Part shown: positions 7,169-16,288 of the stretch, piece after piece | Layout of the letters: each line of letters opens with the position of its first letter | How positions within the stretch are numbered: position 1 is the first letter of the stretch | DNA from: Alphaproteobacteria bacterium | GTDB lineage: Bacteria; Pseudomonadota; Alphaproteobacteria; Rickettsiales; UBA998 | Assembly (NCBI GenBank): GCA_004293935.1 | Contig: RDZH01000019.1 | Span: forward strand, 17,962-81,961 | Reading direction: 5' to 3' | Length of the DNA: 64,000 bases | Position numbers and translations under genes: made by a program | The notes under the pieces: model-generated | Told to the model about the DNA's origin: nothing | Database searches by the model: none | Seen by the model: only the letters and a program-made list of their open reading frames with translations

Positions 7169-9202
7169 ATGTTTAAGAAAATTTTGATAGCAAATCGCGG
7201 TGAGATTGCACTGCGTATTATGGATACGTGCAGAAAGATGGGCATTAAAACGGTGGCCGTCTATTCTGAAGCGGATACGAACGCACGCCATGTGAAAGAG
7301 GCGGATGAAGCGGTCTATATTGGCCCTTCCCCTTCTGCACAGAGTTACCTCAACGTCAAGGCAATTCTTTCTGCTATTGATCAAACAGGTGCGCAAGCAG
7401 TGCATCCGGGCTATGGCTTTCTTTCAGAAAACGCTGATTTTGCTGATAAGCTCGCTGAACGTGGTGTGGTGCTGATTGGTCCTTCTCCTTCTGCGATTCG
7501 CTCTATGGGGGATAAGATTGAATCCAAAAAACTCGCGAAGCGGGCAGGGGTGAATGTTGTTCCCGGAGGGATTGATGCCGTAGCAAATCTTACTGATGCG
7601 AAGCGTCAAGCGGCACGTATTGGTTATCCAGTGATGATCAAAGCGGCAGCAGGTGGCGGTGGCAAAGGGATGCGCGTTGCCCGTTCTGATGAAGAATTGA
7701 AAGACGGTATGCGCCTAGCCTCCAGTGAAGCGCGTTCCAGCTTTGGTGATGCACGGGTGTTTATTGAGAAGTTTTTCGATAATCCGCGTCATATTGAGAT
7801 TCAAGTCTTGGCGGATAAATATGGAACGATTGTGCATTTAGGTGAGCGTGAATGTTCGATTCAGCGTAGGCATCAAAAAGTGATTGAAGAAGCACCGAGT
7901 ATGTTTGTTGATGAGCCACTGCGTCTTAAAATGGGTAAGCAGGCGGTCGCATTAGCAAAGCGTGTCGAATATTGGACGGCAGGAACGGTCGAGTTCATTG
8001 TTGATGACAAAAAGAATTTCTACTTCCTTGAGATGAATACGCGCTTGCAGGTTGAACATCGCGTCACCGAGCTTATTACGGGCATTGATATTGTTGAATG
8101 GATGATCCGCGTTGCTGCAGGAGAACCGCTTGGCTTCACCCAGCGTGATATAAAATTCAATGGTTGGGCATTTGAAAGCCGTGTCTATGCGGAAGATCCG
8201 CGCCGTGGCTTCTTGCCTTCGATTGGACGCGTCACACGTTATGAAGAACCAGAATCTGAAGGAAATCATAAGGTACTCATCGATTCAGGGGTGTATAGTG
8301 GTGGTGAAGTCAGCATGTTTTATGATCCCATGATCGCTAAAATATGTACGCACGCCCCCACACGCACGCAAGCGATTGACAGCATGAAATCGTCACTTGC
8401 CGCCTTTGTGATTGAAGGTGTGTCGCATAATATCAGCTTTTTACAATCGATTCTTGCGCATACACGTTTTGCGAACGGTGATTTATCCACCAATTTTATT
8501 GCACAAGAATATCCCGAAGGCTATGCAACGAGCGGTCTCACTGAGGAAGCATTGCGCGTCTTTATTGGGGTAGGGGTTCATGCGTTCTTGACGGATATTC
8601 GCCGTGAAGCATCGATTAGCGGACAAGTGGCAGGGCATAGCCGTGTCATTGGTGCGCGTTGGGTTGTGCATCTTGATGGGCGTGATTATCCCGTGATTGC
8701 GAATCAAGTCGAAGGTGGCTATGACATCAGCTTTGGCACGGGCGTTGCAACCGTGCGATCCAGTTGGCAATTAGGGCGACGCTTATTTCAAGGCACGGTG
8801 AATGATAATCCTGTGAGTGTGCAGCTTAAGCGCATTATTGAGGGCTATGAACTGCATTATGGCGGTTCGGAAGCTAAAGTGAAAGTACGCACCCCCCGTG
8901 TGGCAGAATTGTCCGTGCATATGCCGCTTCCTTCTGATAATGATAGCCGTAATCAGCTCACCTCACCGATCACAGGTCTGGTGCGTAGCGTATCAGTGAA
9001 AGAGGGGGATACCGTGTTTGCAGGGCAGGAACTGCTCACCATCGAGGCCATGAAAATGGAAAATATCTTCCGTGCCGAACATGATGCCTTTGTGAAGAAA
9101 ATGCATGTCGCGAAGGGCGAGAATGTTCGCGCTAATGATTTGCTGATCGAGTTTAGCAGCGTGGAAGATGCAGAATTACAGATGAAAAAAGAGAAAAAAT
9201 AA
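7169..9202 (+). CDS. pccA: Propionyl-CoA carboxylase alpha subunit (biotin carboxylase + biotin carrier)
   Basis: 677 residues from ATG 7169 (FKKILIANRGEIALRI is the canonical start of the family). Biotin carboxylase domains fill residues 1-450: the glycine-rich AAGGGGKGMR ATP loop (about 160-170), FIEKFFDNPRHIEIQVL, and FLEMNTRLQVEH. A linker/BT region (about 460-600) links to a C-terminal biotinyl domain with EAMKME, whose Lys takes biotin. Together with a beta chain (not in this window) it carboxylates propionyl-CoA to methylmalonyl-CoA. One oddity: the usually invariant QVEHPVTE reads QVEHRVTE here (Pro to Arg). It is followed 6-12 bases later by ilvE on the same strand. Methylcrotonyl- or acetyl-CoA carboxylase are less likely given length and domain layout. 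Confidence 0.88.
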   Translation: MFKKILIANRGEIALRIMDTCRKMGIKTVAVYSEADTNARHVKEADEAVYIGPSPSAQSYLNVKAILSAIDQTGAQAVHPGYGFLSENADFADKLAERGVVLIGPSPSAIRSMGDKIESKKLAKRAGVNVVPGGIDAVANLTDAKRQAARIGYPVMIKAAAGGGGKGMRVARSDEELKDGMRLASSEARSSFGDARVFIEKFFDNPRHIEIQVLADKYGTIVHLGERECSIQRRHQKVIEEAPSMFVDEPLRLKMGKQAVALAKRVEYWTAGTVEFIVDDKKNFYFLEMNTRLQVEHRVTELITGIDIVEWMIRVAAGEPLGFTQRDIKFNGWAFESRVYAEDPRRGFLPSIGRVTRYEEPESEGNHKVLIDSGVYSGGEVSMFYDPMIAKICTHAPTRTQAIDSMKSSLAAFVIEGVSHNISFLQSILAHTRFANGDLSTNFIAQEYPEGYATSGLTEEALRVFIGVGVHAFLTDIRREASISGQVAGHSRVIGARWVVHLDGRDYPVIANQVEGGYDISFGTGVATVRSSWQLGRRLFQGTVNDNPVSVQLKRIIEGYELHYGGSEAKVKVRTPRVAELSVHMPLPSDNDSRNQLTSPITGLVRSVSVKEGDTVFAGQELLTIEAMKMENIFRAEHDAFVKKMHVAKGENVRANDLLIEFSSVEDAELQMKKEKK

Positions 9203-9214
9203 GGGGAAATGACT

Positions 9215-10090
9215 ATGGCTATGATACCGTTTGATGATCGTGATGGGGAAATATGGTTGGATGGCGCGCTTGTGCCATGGCGTGATGCCAAAGTGCATGT
9301 GCTATCGCATGGCTTGCATTATGCTAGTTCGGTGTTTGAAGGATTACGCGTCTATCATGGCAAACCGTTCAAGCTCACTGAACATTCGCAGCGTTTGCAG
9401 ACTTCCGCTAAAATGTTGGATTTTACCATTCCTTACAGCGTTGAAGAACTGAATGCAGCGTGCCTTGAAGTGGTGAAAAAGAATAATGTCGTCAATGGCT
9501 ATATCCGCCCTGTGGCATGGTCGGGTAGTGACATGATGGCGATCTCAGCGCGCAATAACCGTATTCATGTGGCGATTGCAGCGTGGGAATGGGCAGCTTA
9601 TTTCGGTGCAGAGATGAAGGAAAAGGGCTTGCGCCTAAAAACCGCTACATGGCGCAGACCTGATCCGCAAACAGCACCATCGCATAGCAAAGCAGCAGGC
9701 TTATACATGATCTGTACTATGTCCAAACATCAAGCGGAAGCAGAGGGCTATAATGATGCATTGATGCTTGATTGGCGTGGCTATATTGCGGAAGCAACGG
9801 GCGCGAATATCTTCCTTGTGATGAAAAATGGTGAAATTCATACACCTACTGCCGATTGCTTCTTGAACGGCATTACCCGCCGTACCGTGATGGGGCTAGC
9901 TGCACAAGCAGGGCATAAGGTAGTGGAGCGTCATATTCAACCGCAAGAATTGACGGATGTTGCGGAAGTGTTTTTAACGGGAACGGCAGCGGAAATCACT
10001 CCCGTTGCCTCGATTGATAACCATCAATTTGGTGTTGGCGAAGTGACGAAGAAGCTAATGCGTGATTATGATTTGTTAGTGCGGTCTTAA
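9215..10090 (+). CDS. ilvE: Branched-chain amino acid aminotransferase
   Basis: 291 residues. ATG 9215 is preferred because AAGGGG (9201-9206) is 8 bases upstream; ATGs at 9209 and 9221 are alternatives. Fold-type IV PLP enzyme: SHGLHYASSVFEGLRVY, RPVAWSGSD, PSHSKAAGLYM with the PLP-binding Lys at about 158, and LNGITRRTVMGLA and FLTGTAAEITPV near the end. It transfers the amino group between Glu and the 2-keto acids of Leu, Ile and Val. Placed directly after pccA it may share a transcript, consistent with branched-chain amino acid degradation feeding propionyl-CoA. Confidence 0.93.
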   Translation: MAMIPFDDRDGEIWLDGALVPWRDAKVHVLSHGLHYASSVFEGLRVYHGKPFKLTEHSQRLQTSAKMLDFTIPYSVEELNAACLEVVKKNNVVNGYIRPVAWSGSDMMAISARNNRIHVAIAAWEWAAYFGAEMKEKGLRLKTATWRRPDPQTAPSHSKAAGLYMICTMSKHQAEAEGYNDALMLDWRGYIAEATGANIFLVMKNGEIHTPTADCFLNGITRRTVMGLAAQAGHKVVERHIQPQELTDVAEVFLTGTAAEITPVASIDNHQFGVGEVTKKLMRDYDLLVRS

Positions 10091-10172
10091 GGGGAGAATG
10101 TGCGCACAGACGTTTTTTAGCAGAAAATTCAGAATATGTCGTGTATAATCTTGAGTAACTGTGAGAAAAATC

Positions 10173-11942
10173 ATGCAAAAGCACAATACATCCTTTAGTT
10201 TCATTAAACAAGACAATGTTCAAACGAACAAACACCGCCAACGTATTGATCATTATTATCTAAGCGATGAAGCGGTTCTTGATGGTGATGGTAATGAGTG
10301 GAAGCTCCTTACGTCCACATCTAATGGTCCAAGCCGTAACCCAAAATGGTATGATGGTGCGACAATGCTTGTCTGCGGAGAACGCATTAGTAATGGACGA
10401 GATGGATGTGACTATCCTGATAGCATTCCATTTGTCGCGCCTGATGACCAATTCACGGTAGAAAATCTAGCCCGTTCGTTCGCCAGTGTGCATCGTTTGG
10501 AAGAAGCAGAACAGTTGCTGCCCGATGCTAAAGAGCGTTTCGCTCAAGAAATAGCGCGTGTCAGAAAAGATATGCGTGAGAAGGCATTTGCAACATTATA
10601 TACTGAGATTGAACGACCAGAAGATATGCGCATATATGTTCAGAGTTATCAGCCAGAGAGAGGGGAGATATGTTACGAACGTCAACAAAATCTACAAGCG
10701 CAAGGTATTACCCTCAATAGCATTGCTAAGGAAGATTTAATATCTGCTGCACTCTATGTTCTTAACGTCACAGAAACCCCCCATATTAATCGGCGTTTGA
10801 AGAATTTAGTCAATACTCCTAAAGATCAGCGTGAGTTTAGGAATGATACACATGATCTCACTCTTTCAGTAAGCGGCATGTGGGAATTAAAAGAAAGAAA
10901 AAACTGGGGTAGATGCACGGAACATTTGTCATACAACAAAAAAGATTTTGCCCCAAAAGCAGAATATGAAGAATATGCAGCACAATCATATCAACAATTA
11001 CAGAACGAATACCCTGATCCCATAGTTTTGGAACAAGATGGCAAATATTTTGCGGCACTACCCAACAATAAAACTGGTAAATTGATGGTTCATGCGATCA
11101 CAACAGAGAAATATGCACAACCTACAGATCGTTTTGTGCTGTATGATCCGCATATGTTCCCAATCGATGATAAAGTATATGCATCACCCGAGGCTTTAGA
11201 AAAAGCAGGCTATAGCATTGCTACGCCACCGAAGATGCCAAGCAGAGATGAATTTCATAAAGATTATGCATTTGCTATGCAAGAACGTAATGGAATAATT
11301 GAAGTGCATTCCATAGGGGCGGGAGGCAAAAAATTACTCGCTCGGTTCTCGGATCAGGAAGCAGCGGAAGCAGTGGGATGGATAACACCCGAACGGGAAA
11401 AAGAAAAAACACAGCAACGAGCGCAACAGGAACAAGAGCAAGCACTACAGGAACAGCGCGATAGCATTGCTGCAGCCAAAGCACAAGCAGAAGCCGCTTT
11501 ACCACAACAACAATATCGTCTTAACCGTGCATTGGCAGCAGTGCATTGGGGGATTGATAAAGATGAATCATTAATCAATGACAGTAATATTGTGACTTGG
11601 GCAAAAGATGGTGCAAAATTATGCGGTGAAATTTTGCCTAAAAAAGTAGATGTTGCTTATGATGTGGCAGTCGTTAAATATGCTGCTGCAAAGATTATTG
11701 TTGAAAAAGCAAAAGAAGGCGATCCTACCATCGATATGCCGCAAGAGATACTGAAAGCAAAAGCGCAAGGATGGGCTGCGGGCTTTACAGGCAAGGATGA
11801 GTTGATCGGCGCGATGGATTCTGCACTAGAAGATGTAGCTCTTGAATCTTATGAGCAAGGGGAAGCATGGCGTGAACATTACCCACATCTTGCACAAATC
11901 ATGGAAGAACGATTAAAAAATGCTTCAGAACGTGGCAGATAG
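10173..11942 (+). CDS. Large hypothetical protein, cytoplasmic, unrecognised
   Basis: 589 residues from ATG 10173; the preceding TATAAT at 10144-10149 could be its -10 box. I recognise no domain. No signal peptide or membrane helix. The N-terminal third is polar with LDGDGNEWKLL and FTVENLARSFASVHRLEEAEQL. Around residues 290-400 there are repeated short beta-type segments (FAALPNNKTGKLMVHAI; FAMQERNGIIEVHSIGAGG). A Gln/Glu/Ala-rich coiled-coil stretch at about 400-450 (EKEKTQQRAQQEQEQALQEQ) precedes a helical C-terminus. It stands alone between ilvE and convergent gcdH. The TAG stop lies in the left end of a palindromic repeat. Confidence 0.7.
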   Translation: MQKHNTSFSFIKQDNVQTNKHRQRIDHYYLSDEAVLDGDGNEWKLLTSTSNGPSRNPKWYDGATMLVCGERISNGRDGCDYPDSIPFVAPDDQFTVENLARSFASVHRLEEAEQLLPDAKERFAQEIARVRKDMREKAFATLYTEIERPEDMRIYVQSYQPERGEICYERQQNLQAQGITLNSIAKEDLISAALYVLNVTETPHINRRLKNLVNTPKDQREFRNDTHDLTLSVSGMWELKERKNWGRCTEHLSYNKKDFAPKAEYEEYAAQSYQQLQNEYPDPIVLEQDGKYFAALPNNKTGKLMVHAITTEKYAQPTDRFVLYDPHMFPIDDKVYASPEALEKAGYSIATPPKMPSRDEFHKDYAFAMQERNGIIEVHSIGAGGKKLLARFSDQEAAEAVGWITPEREKEKTQQRAQQEQEQALQEQRDSIAAAKAQAEAALPQQQYRLNRALAAVHWGIDKDESLINDSNIVTWAKDGAKLCGEILPKKVDVAYDVAVVKYAAAKIIVEKAKEGDPTIDMPQEILKAKAQGWAAGFTGKDELIGAMDSALEDVALESYEQGEAWREHYPHLAQIMEERLKNASERGR

Positions 11943-11993
11943 TGCTTCTATGATATAATTACCGATTGATCGGCAATTATATCATGCGAACAA
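11939..11993. repeat. Palindromic repeat family A (also a possible bidirectional terminator)
   Basis: A near-perfect inverted repeat, ATGATATAATTACCGAT / ATCGGCAATTATATCAT, lies between convergent genes. The core TTACCGATTRATCGGCAA and the outer AGTGCTT also occur at 43761-43823. It overlaps the stop codon of the preceding gene, so it has inserted at, or been recruited to, the gene end. It could terminate both genes, though no T-run follows. Confidence 0.65.
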
Positions 11994-12003
11994 TGCCACA
12001 AAC

Positions 12004-13182
12004 CTAAAACGCTGCAATGCCCGTAATGGCACGCCCTAAAATGAGCGCATGAATATCGTGTGTGCCTTCATAGGTGTTGACGCTCTCTAGGTTCATCGCA
12101 TGACGCATCACATGATATTCATCGGAGATACCATTACCACCATGCATATCACGGGCAATGCGGGCAATCTCTAAGGCCTTTCCTGCGGAGTTACGCTTGA
12201 TCATTGAAATCATTTCAGGCACTTGTTGCCCTGCATCAATCAGTTGCCCAACACGCAAACATGCCTGCAATCCAAGCGCAATATCGACCATCATATCGGC
12301 TAATTTCTTTTGAATGAGCTGATTTGCAGCAAGGGGTTTGTTGAATTGGTGACGCTGCATCGTATAATCCCGTGCTGCGTGCAAGCAGAATTCTGCTGCA
12401 CCAAGCGCACCCCAACCAATGCCATAACGTGCTTTATTCAAACAAGAAAATGGTCCTTTCATGCCCCACACATCCAAGCGATGATCGTCAGGCACGAATG
12501 CATCATCGAGCATAATCATACCCGTCTCCGATGCTTTGAGCGATAATTTCCCCTCTAATCGCGGTGTTTCAAAGCCTTTTGTCGCACGCGGGATGACAAA
12601 CCCGCCGATTGTTCCATCCGCACATGCAGGATCGCTGTAAACTTTTGCCCATATGATTGCCACATCGGCAATAGGTGCATTGGTGATCCATGTTTTTGAA
12701 CCGTGCAACTTGTAGCCACCCTCAACCTTCACGGCACGCGTGTGCATTGACGATGGATCAGAACCATGATCAGGCTCTGTTAAACCAAAGCATCCAATCA
12801 GTTCACCACGTGCAAGTTCTGGAAGATAATGTGATTTAAGTTGTTCACTTCCAAACGCATAGATAGGATACATCACGAGGCTTGATTGGACGGATAATGC
12901 GGAACGGTAGCCACTATCTACCCATTCCACTTCACGCGCCACCAAGCCATAGGCTACATGCGATGCCCCCGCACAGCCATATCCCTCAATGGTTGATCCC
13001 AGCAAGCCAAGTTTGCCCCATTCTTTCATAATGTTTGGATCAAAATAGCCCTTGCGGTTTGCTTCGATGATGTGGGGAAATAATTCATTGCGACAAAAAG
13101 TGCGGGTCATGTCCGCAATCATTTTTTCATCATCAGTTAGTTGTTCATGCAGCAAAAAGGGATCGTCCCAAGAAAACGTCAT
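12004..13182 (-). CDS. gcdH: Acyl-CoA dehydrogenase, glutaryl-CoA dehydrogenase type
   Basis: 392 residues from ATG 13182, with GAGGT 8 bases upstream inside the end of the preceding small gene. FAD acyl-CoA dehydrogenase fold: [14 protein letters not shown] and [17 protein letters not shown] bind flavin. The C-terminal [21 protein letters not shown] contains the catalytic Glu and is characteristic of glutaryl-CoA dehydrogenase, which oxidises and decarboxylates glutaryl-CoA to crotonyl-CoA in lysine/tryptophan breakdown. Last gene of a leftward run starting at bcp. Confidence 0.92.
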   Translation of the reverse strand: MTFSWDDPFLLHEQLTDDEKMIADMTRTFCRNELFPHIIEANRKGYFDPNIMKEWGKLGLLGSTIEGYGCAGASHVAYGLVAREVEWVDSGYRSALSVQSSLVMYPIYAFGSEQLKSHYLPELARGELIGCFGLTEPDHGSDPSSMHTRAVKVEGGYKLHGSKTWITNAPIADVAIIWAKVYSDPACADGTIGGFVIPRATKGFETPRLEGKLSLKASETGMIMLDDAFVPDDHRLDVWGMKGPFSCLNKARYGIGWGALGAAEFCLHAARDYTMQRHQFNKPLAANQLIQKKLADMMVDIALGLQACLRVGQLIDAGQQVPEMISMIKRNSAGKALEIARIARDMHGGNGISDEYHVMRHAMNLESVNTYEGTHDIHALILGRAITGIAAF

Positions 13183-13184
13183 TA

Positions 13185-13427
13185 TTATACCTCAATGTTA
13201 AGAATTGAACCGCGATCCCATAACTTGCCTTCACGCAACGCCAATAAGGCACGCTCTATCAAGGAAGAAAGCACCTCTGGATTGGGAATAACCGTAAAAC
13301 CGCGCCCAACGGGTGGCATGACATCGACTACCTCCTCATAGGATGCATGACGTGCGCCCGATCGTGGACGCGATGCTTTCGATCGGCTCGGAATGGGGGA
13401 AGTATGAGGCGGAAGAATTGTGTTCAT
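13185..13427 (-). CDS. Small hypothetical protein between hydrolase and gcdH
   Basis: About 80 residues from ATG 13427 (a GTG at 13436 is an alternative). The N-terminus is rich in Pro, Ser and Arg and probably disordered. The second half ([20 protein letters not shown], then a helix with [18 protein letters not shown]) looks folded. I do not recognise it. Its last codons carry the ribosome site of gcdH and its stop is 2 bases from the gcdH start, so the two are probably translated together. Confidence 0.55.
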   Translation of the reverse strand: MNTILPPHTSPIPSRSKASRPRSGARHASYEEVVDVMPPVGRGFTVIPNPEVLSSLIERALLALREGKLWDRGSILNIEV

Positions 13428-13445
13428 AGCGTTCACGCTAGCATA

Positions 13446-14324
13446 TTATAATGGTTCACGCAACCACGCATGTATCATGGCGCACTGATAGGCATCCATT
13501 AGATTCGGCATGTGTCCTGCGTGCGGTATTGTATAGAGCCGCACAGGAATATCGGTGCGTGCTGCCATCGCCTCGGCGGTATCTGCACGAAATAATAAGG
13601 ATTCTTCACCACGAAAAATCAGGGTAGGGCATTGCACTTGTTCCCACACGGCTTCTAAGCTAATATCCTGTGCCATAGGCGTGGCATGAATCCATGCTTT
13701 GAGTGGTTCAACCACGGCAGGATCACGCTTTAATTGCCACCCTCCTTCATGATGTGGCATCACACGCGATGCAAAAAATAGCTTCCAATGTTCCTCATCG
13801 GTGATATGAAAAGGCTGCGCATAATCGCGCATCAATGCTTCAAATCGCTGCGGATCGTTCGTTGGCAGCGGGGAAGATGTTGAAGAAATAATCGCCTGCA
13901 ATCCTTCATGTGCCAAAACAGCACCAATATCATTGAGCATGAGGCGATCCATGAAATGTGGTCGAAATGCCCATACCATCATGCCCATAATCCCCCCCAT
14001 CGATGCCCCAATCCATGCGAAAAGGTGATCGATGTGCAACGCATCAAGCAAGTGAAACGTCCAAAGAAGATGATGCGGATTGCTATAAAAATCCTTATTC
14101 TCCAGATGGGTACTATTGCCACGCCCCGGCATATCAAGTGCAATCACATAATAATCCGTTGCAAGCTGCTGTGCGAGAATATCAAAATCATGAGCATTGC
14201 CTGTGAGGGCATGAATGCATAAAATCACAGGATTTTTGGGGTCGCCTGCGGTGCGATAATGCAAACATACAGGCTCTAAGCCGTCAATCGTACATTCATG
14301 ATAATGACTCGTGATTGCATTCAT
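13446..14324 (-). CDS. Alpha/beta-hydrolase
   Basis: 292 residues. An oxyanion-loop strand (VILCIHALTGNAHDFD), then ALDMPGRGNS, the nucleophile elbow AWIGASMGGIMGM (GxSxG Ser at about 103), an acid near FRGEESLLF, and the catalytic His in PHAGHMPNL near the C-terminus give a complete catalytic triad. No signal peptide, so cytoplasmic. Substrate is unknown; its place in a run with dadA and gcdH suggests an ester or thioester of amino acid breakdown. AGGG precedes ATG 14324; the dadA stop is 3 bases upstream. Confidence 0.85.
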   Translation of the reverse strand: MNAITSHYHECTIDGLEPVCLHYRTAGDPKNPVILCIHALTGNAHDFDILAQQLATDYYVIALDMPGRGNSTHLENKDFYSNPHHLLWTFHLLDALHIDHLFAWIGASMGGIMGMMVWAFRPHFMDRLMLNDIGAVLAHEGLQAIISSTSSPLPTNDPQRFEALMRDYAQPFHITDEEHWKLFFASRVMPHHEGGWQLKRDPAVVEPLKAWIHATPMAQDISLEAVWEQVQCPTLIFRGEESLLFRADTAEAMAARTDIPVRLYTIPHAGHMPNLMDAYQCAMIHAWLREPL

Positions 14325-14327
14325 AAT

Positions 14328-15584
14328 TTACCCTGCTTTACGGTAGCGAGAAAGTTCATAGCCTGCCAAACGGATTTCCGTTGCGCGTTGGTCGATAATA
14401 TCAGCTAATAAATATGCCGTACCCGCGCCATGCGTCCACCCTAATGTTCCATGTCCCGTATGTAAATAGAGATTAGCACAAGGCGTGCGCCCTACGAGAG
14501 GCGGACCATCAGGCGTTTGTGGACGAATACATGCCCATTCATCCGCGCCATTGGTTGGAACATGGGGGAATAAATCACGAAACGAGCTAAAAATCTGCTC
14601 AATGCGCACAGGGCGAATCGCTGTATTATAGCCAGCAAACTCCGCCGTTCCCGCCGCACGCACCCGTTCACCGAGGCGACTAAATACCACCTTTTTCTCA
14701 TCATCCGTAATGCTCACCTCAGGCGCATCTTTCCATGCAGGCAGCGTAATGCTGTAGCCTTTCATCGGATAAATCGGCAGATGAATATCAATCTGTTTTG
14801 CTAAAAGAGTTGAGTATGATCCGAGTGCCAACACATACGCATCGGCGCGCATTTCTCCTTGGGATGTCGCAATAGAGGTAATACGTTGCTTCGATCCGTG
14901 AAGTTTGTTTACTGTCACGCCATAAGAAAAACGCACCCCTAAATGCTGCTCACAATATTGGGCAAGACGTTGGGTAAACAGATGCGCATCCCCACTTTCA
15001 TCACTATCGGAATAAATACCGCCAATAATCTGCTTATGCGCTTGCTGCAAGGAAGGTTCTTTGGCTAAACATTCTTGCCGTGATAAAATCTGCTCATGAC
15101 ACCCAAGTTTTTCTTGGAATTTCGCATGTTTGATTGCGCCGTCTAATGATTTTTGATCGGAGAAAATATGCAAAATACCTTGTTGACGATAATCAAACTC
15201 GATGTTGGTTTGCGCAACAATCTCATGCATTTTTTTGCGCGAATAAAGCGCGATGCGCAACATACGTTCGCAATTCTCATCCGCACGAGCAGGTTGACAT
15301 TGCAAAAGAAAGTGCATCATCCAGCGTATCATTGCGAGATCAGCTTTTGGGCGCAATACTAAAGGCGCATCATCGCGTAGCATCCACCCAAAGACTTTCT
15401 TAAATACAGCGGGGTTTGCCCATGGCTGTGCATGAGAATAACTTAATTGCCCGCCATTAGAAAAGGTGGTTTGCATGGCTGCGGAAGGCTCTTGCTCTAC
15501 AACTTCGACTTCATGACCACGTGATGCAAGTGTATAGGCGGCAGTGATACCAGTAATACCTGCTCCTAAGATAAGAATGCGCAT
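14328..15584 (-). CDS. dadA: D-amino acid dehydrogenase, FAD-dependent
   Basis: 418 residues from ATG 15584, preceded by GGGAGGA at 6-7 bases. The N-terminal dinucleotide fold RILILGAGITGITAAYTLA is followed by EVEVVEQEP, and then by SNGGQLSYSHAQPWANP, which is diagnostic of DadA. C-terminal IRPQTPDGPPLVGRT and LYLHTGHGTLGWTHGAG complete the flavin site. It oxidises D-alanine and other D-amino acids to keto acids at the inner membrane, passing electrons to the respiratory chain. It follows bcp by 15 bases and is probably co-transcribed. Confidence 0.93.
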   Translation of the reverse strand: MRILILGAGITGITAAYTLASRGHEVEVVEQEPSAAMQTTFSNGGQLSYSHAQPWANPAVFKKVFGWMLRDDAPLVLRPKADLAMIRWMMHFLLQCQPARADENCERMLRIALYSRKKMHEIVAQTNIEFDYRQQGILHIFSDQKSLDGAIKHAKFQEKLGCHEQILSRQECLAKEPSLQQAHKQIIGGIYSDSDESGDAHLFTQRLAQYCEQHLGVRFSYGVTVNKLHGSKQRITSIATSQGEMRADAYVLALGSYSTLLAKQIDIHLPIYPMKGYSITLPAWKDAPEVSITDDEKKVVFSRLGERVRAAGTAEFAGYNTAIRPVRIEQIFSSFRDLFPHVPTNGADEWACIRPQTPDGPPLVGRTPCANLYLHTGHGTLGWTHGAGTAYLLADIIDQRATEIRLAGYELSRYRKAG

Positions 15585-15598
15585 CGACAATCCTCCCT

Positions 15599-16087
15599 TT
15601 ATGCTGCATGAGCGGCTTGGGCAAGAGTACGTAGCTTTTCCAATACATCCTCCGCATGACCCGTTACCTTGACTTTGTTCCAGATATGACGAATCACTCC
15701 GTCTTTATCCAGCAACAAAGTAGTGCGTTCAATGCCCATATATTTTTTGCCATACATGCTTTTTTCAGTCCATACGCCATAGGCTTCACACATCGAACCT
15801 TCTTCATCCGAAAGCAACATGACGTTCAAACTATGTTTTTCAATGAAGGAGCAATGCGAGGCGGTGGAATCCTTCGATATGCCAAGGATGACAGCACCTG
15901 CTTGTGCAAATTCTTGATGCAAGCGCGTGAAATCTAGGGCTTCTGTCGTGCATCCCGGCGTATCATCTTTGGGATAGAAATAAAGTACCACATACGAACC
16001 CTGCAATCCAGATCGTGATATGATTTCCCCTGCGTGATTGGGTAATGAAAAATCAGGTGCAGGCATAGAGACTGTAAGATGTGTCAT
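15599..16087 (-). CDS. bcp: Thioredoxin-dependent peroxiredoxin, Bcp/PrxQ type
   Basis: 162 residues from ATG 16087, preceded by GGGGGA at 7 bases. Residues 8-20 (PAPDFSLPNHAGE) and YFYPKDDTPGCTTEALDF carry the peroxidatic Cys. The other Cys residues lie in HCSFIE and MCEAYGV rather than five residues after the first, so the resolving partner is unclear. It reduces peroxides with thioredoxin; trxA lies in this window. First gene of the bcp-dadA-hydrolase-orf-gcdH run. Confidence 0.92.
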   Translation of the reverse strand: MTHLTVSMPAPDFSLPNHAGEIISRSGLQGSYVVLYFYPKDDTPGCTTEALDFTRLHQEFAQAGAVILGISKDSTASHCSFIEKHSLNVMLLSDEEGSMCEAYGVWTEKSMYGKKYMGIERTTLLLDKDGVIRHIWNKVKVTGHAEDVLEKLRTLAQAAHAA

Positions 16088-16169
16088 GGTAATATCCCCC
16101 ATAGATGTTATCATCAAGCTATACCATATTATTTATGGGATTGCATAGTATTTTTTACGAAGCATCTAA

Positions 16170-16218
16170 CTACCCCTCATGAGACATGAATGATTTACTC
16201 CCCCGCAGGCGGGGGAGC
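16170..16218. repeat. Partial copy of repeat family C (hairpin CTCCCCCGC/GCGGGGGAG)
   Basis: CCCTCATGAGAcatgaatgaTTTACTC leads into a GC hairpin at 16198-16217. The order and spacing match the first half of the 104-base repeats at 30711 and 60121. The second half is missing. It could also act as a terminator for the hypothetical gene reading leftwards. Confidence 0.55.
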
Positions 16219-16288
16219 ATAAGACCGAATGCATAGCGTGAAATATTTACATAATGTGAAGGGTGGTAAGATGAAGCATAAGCAGACT

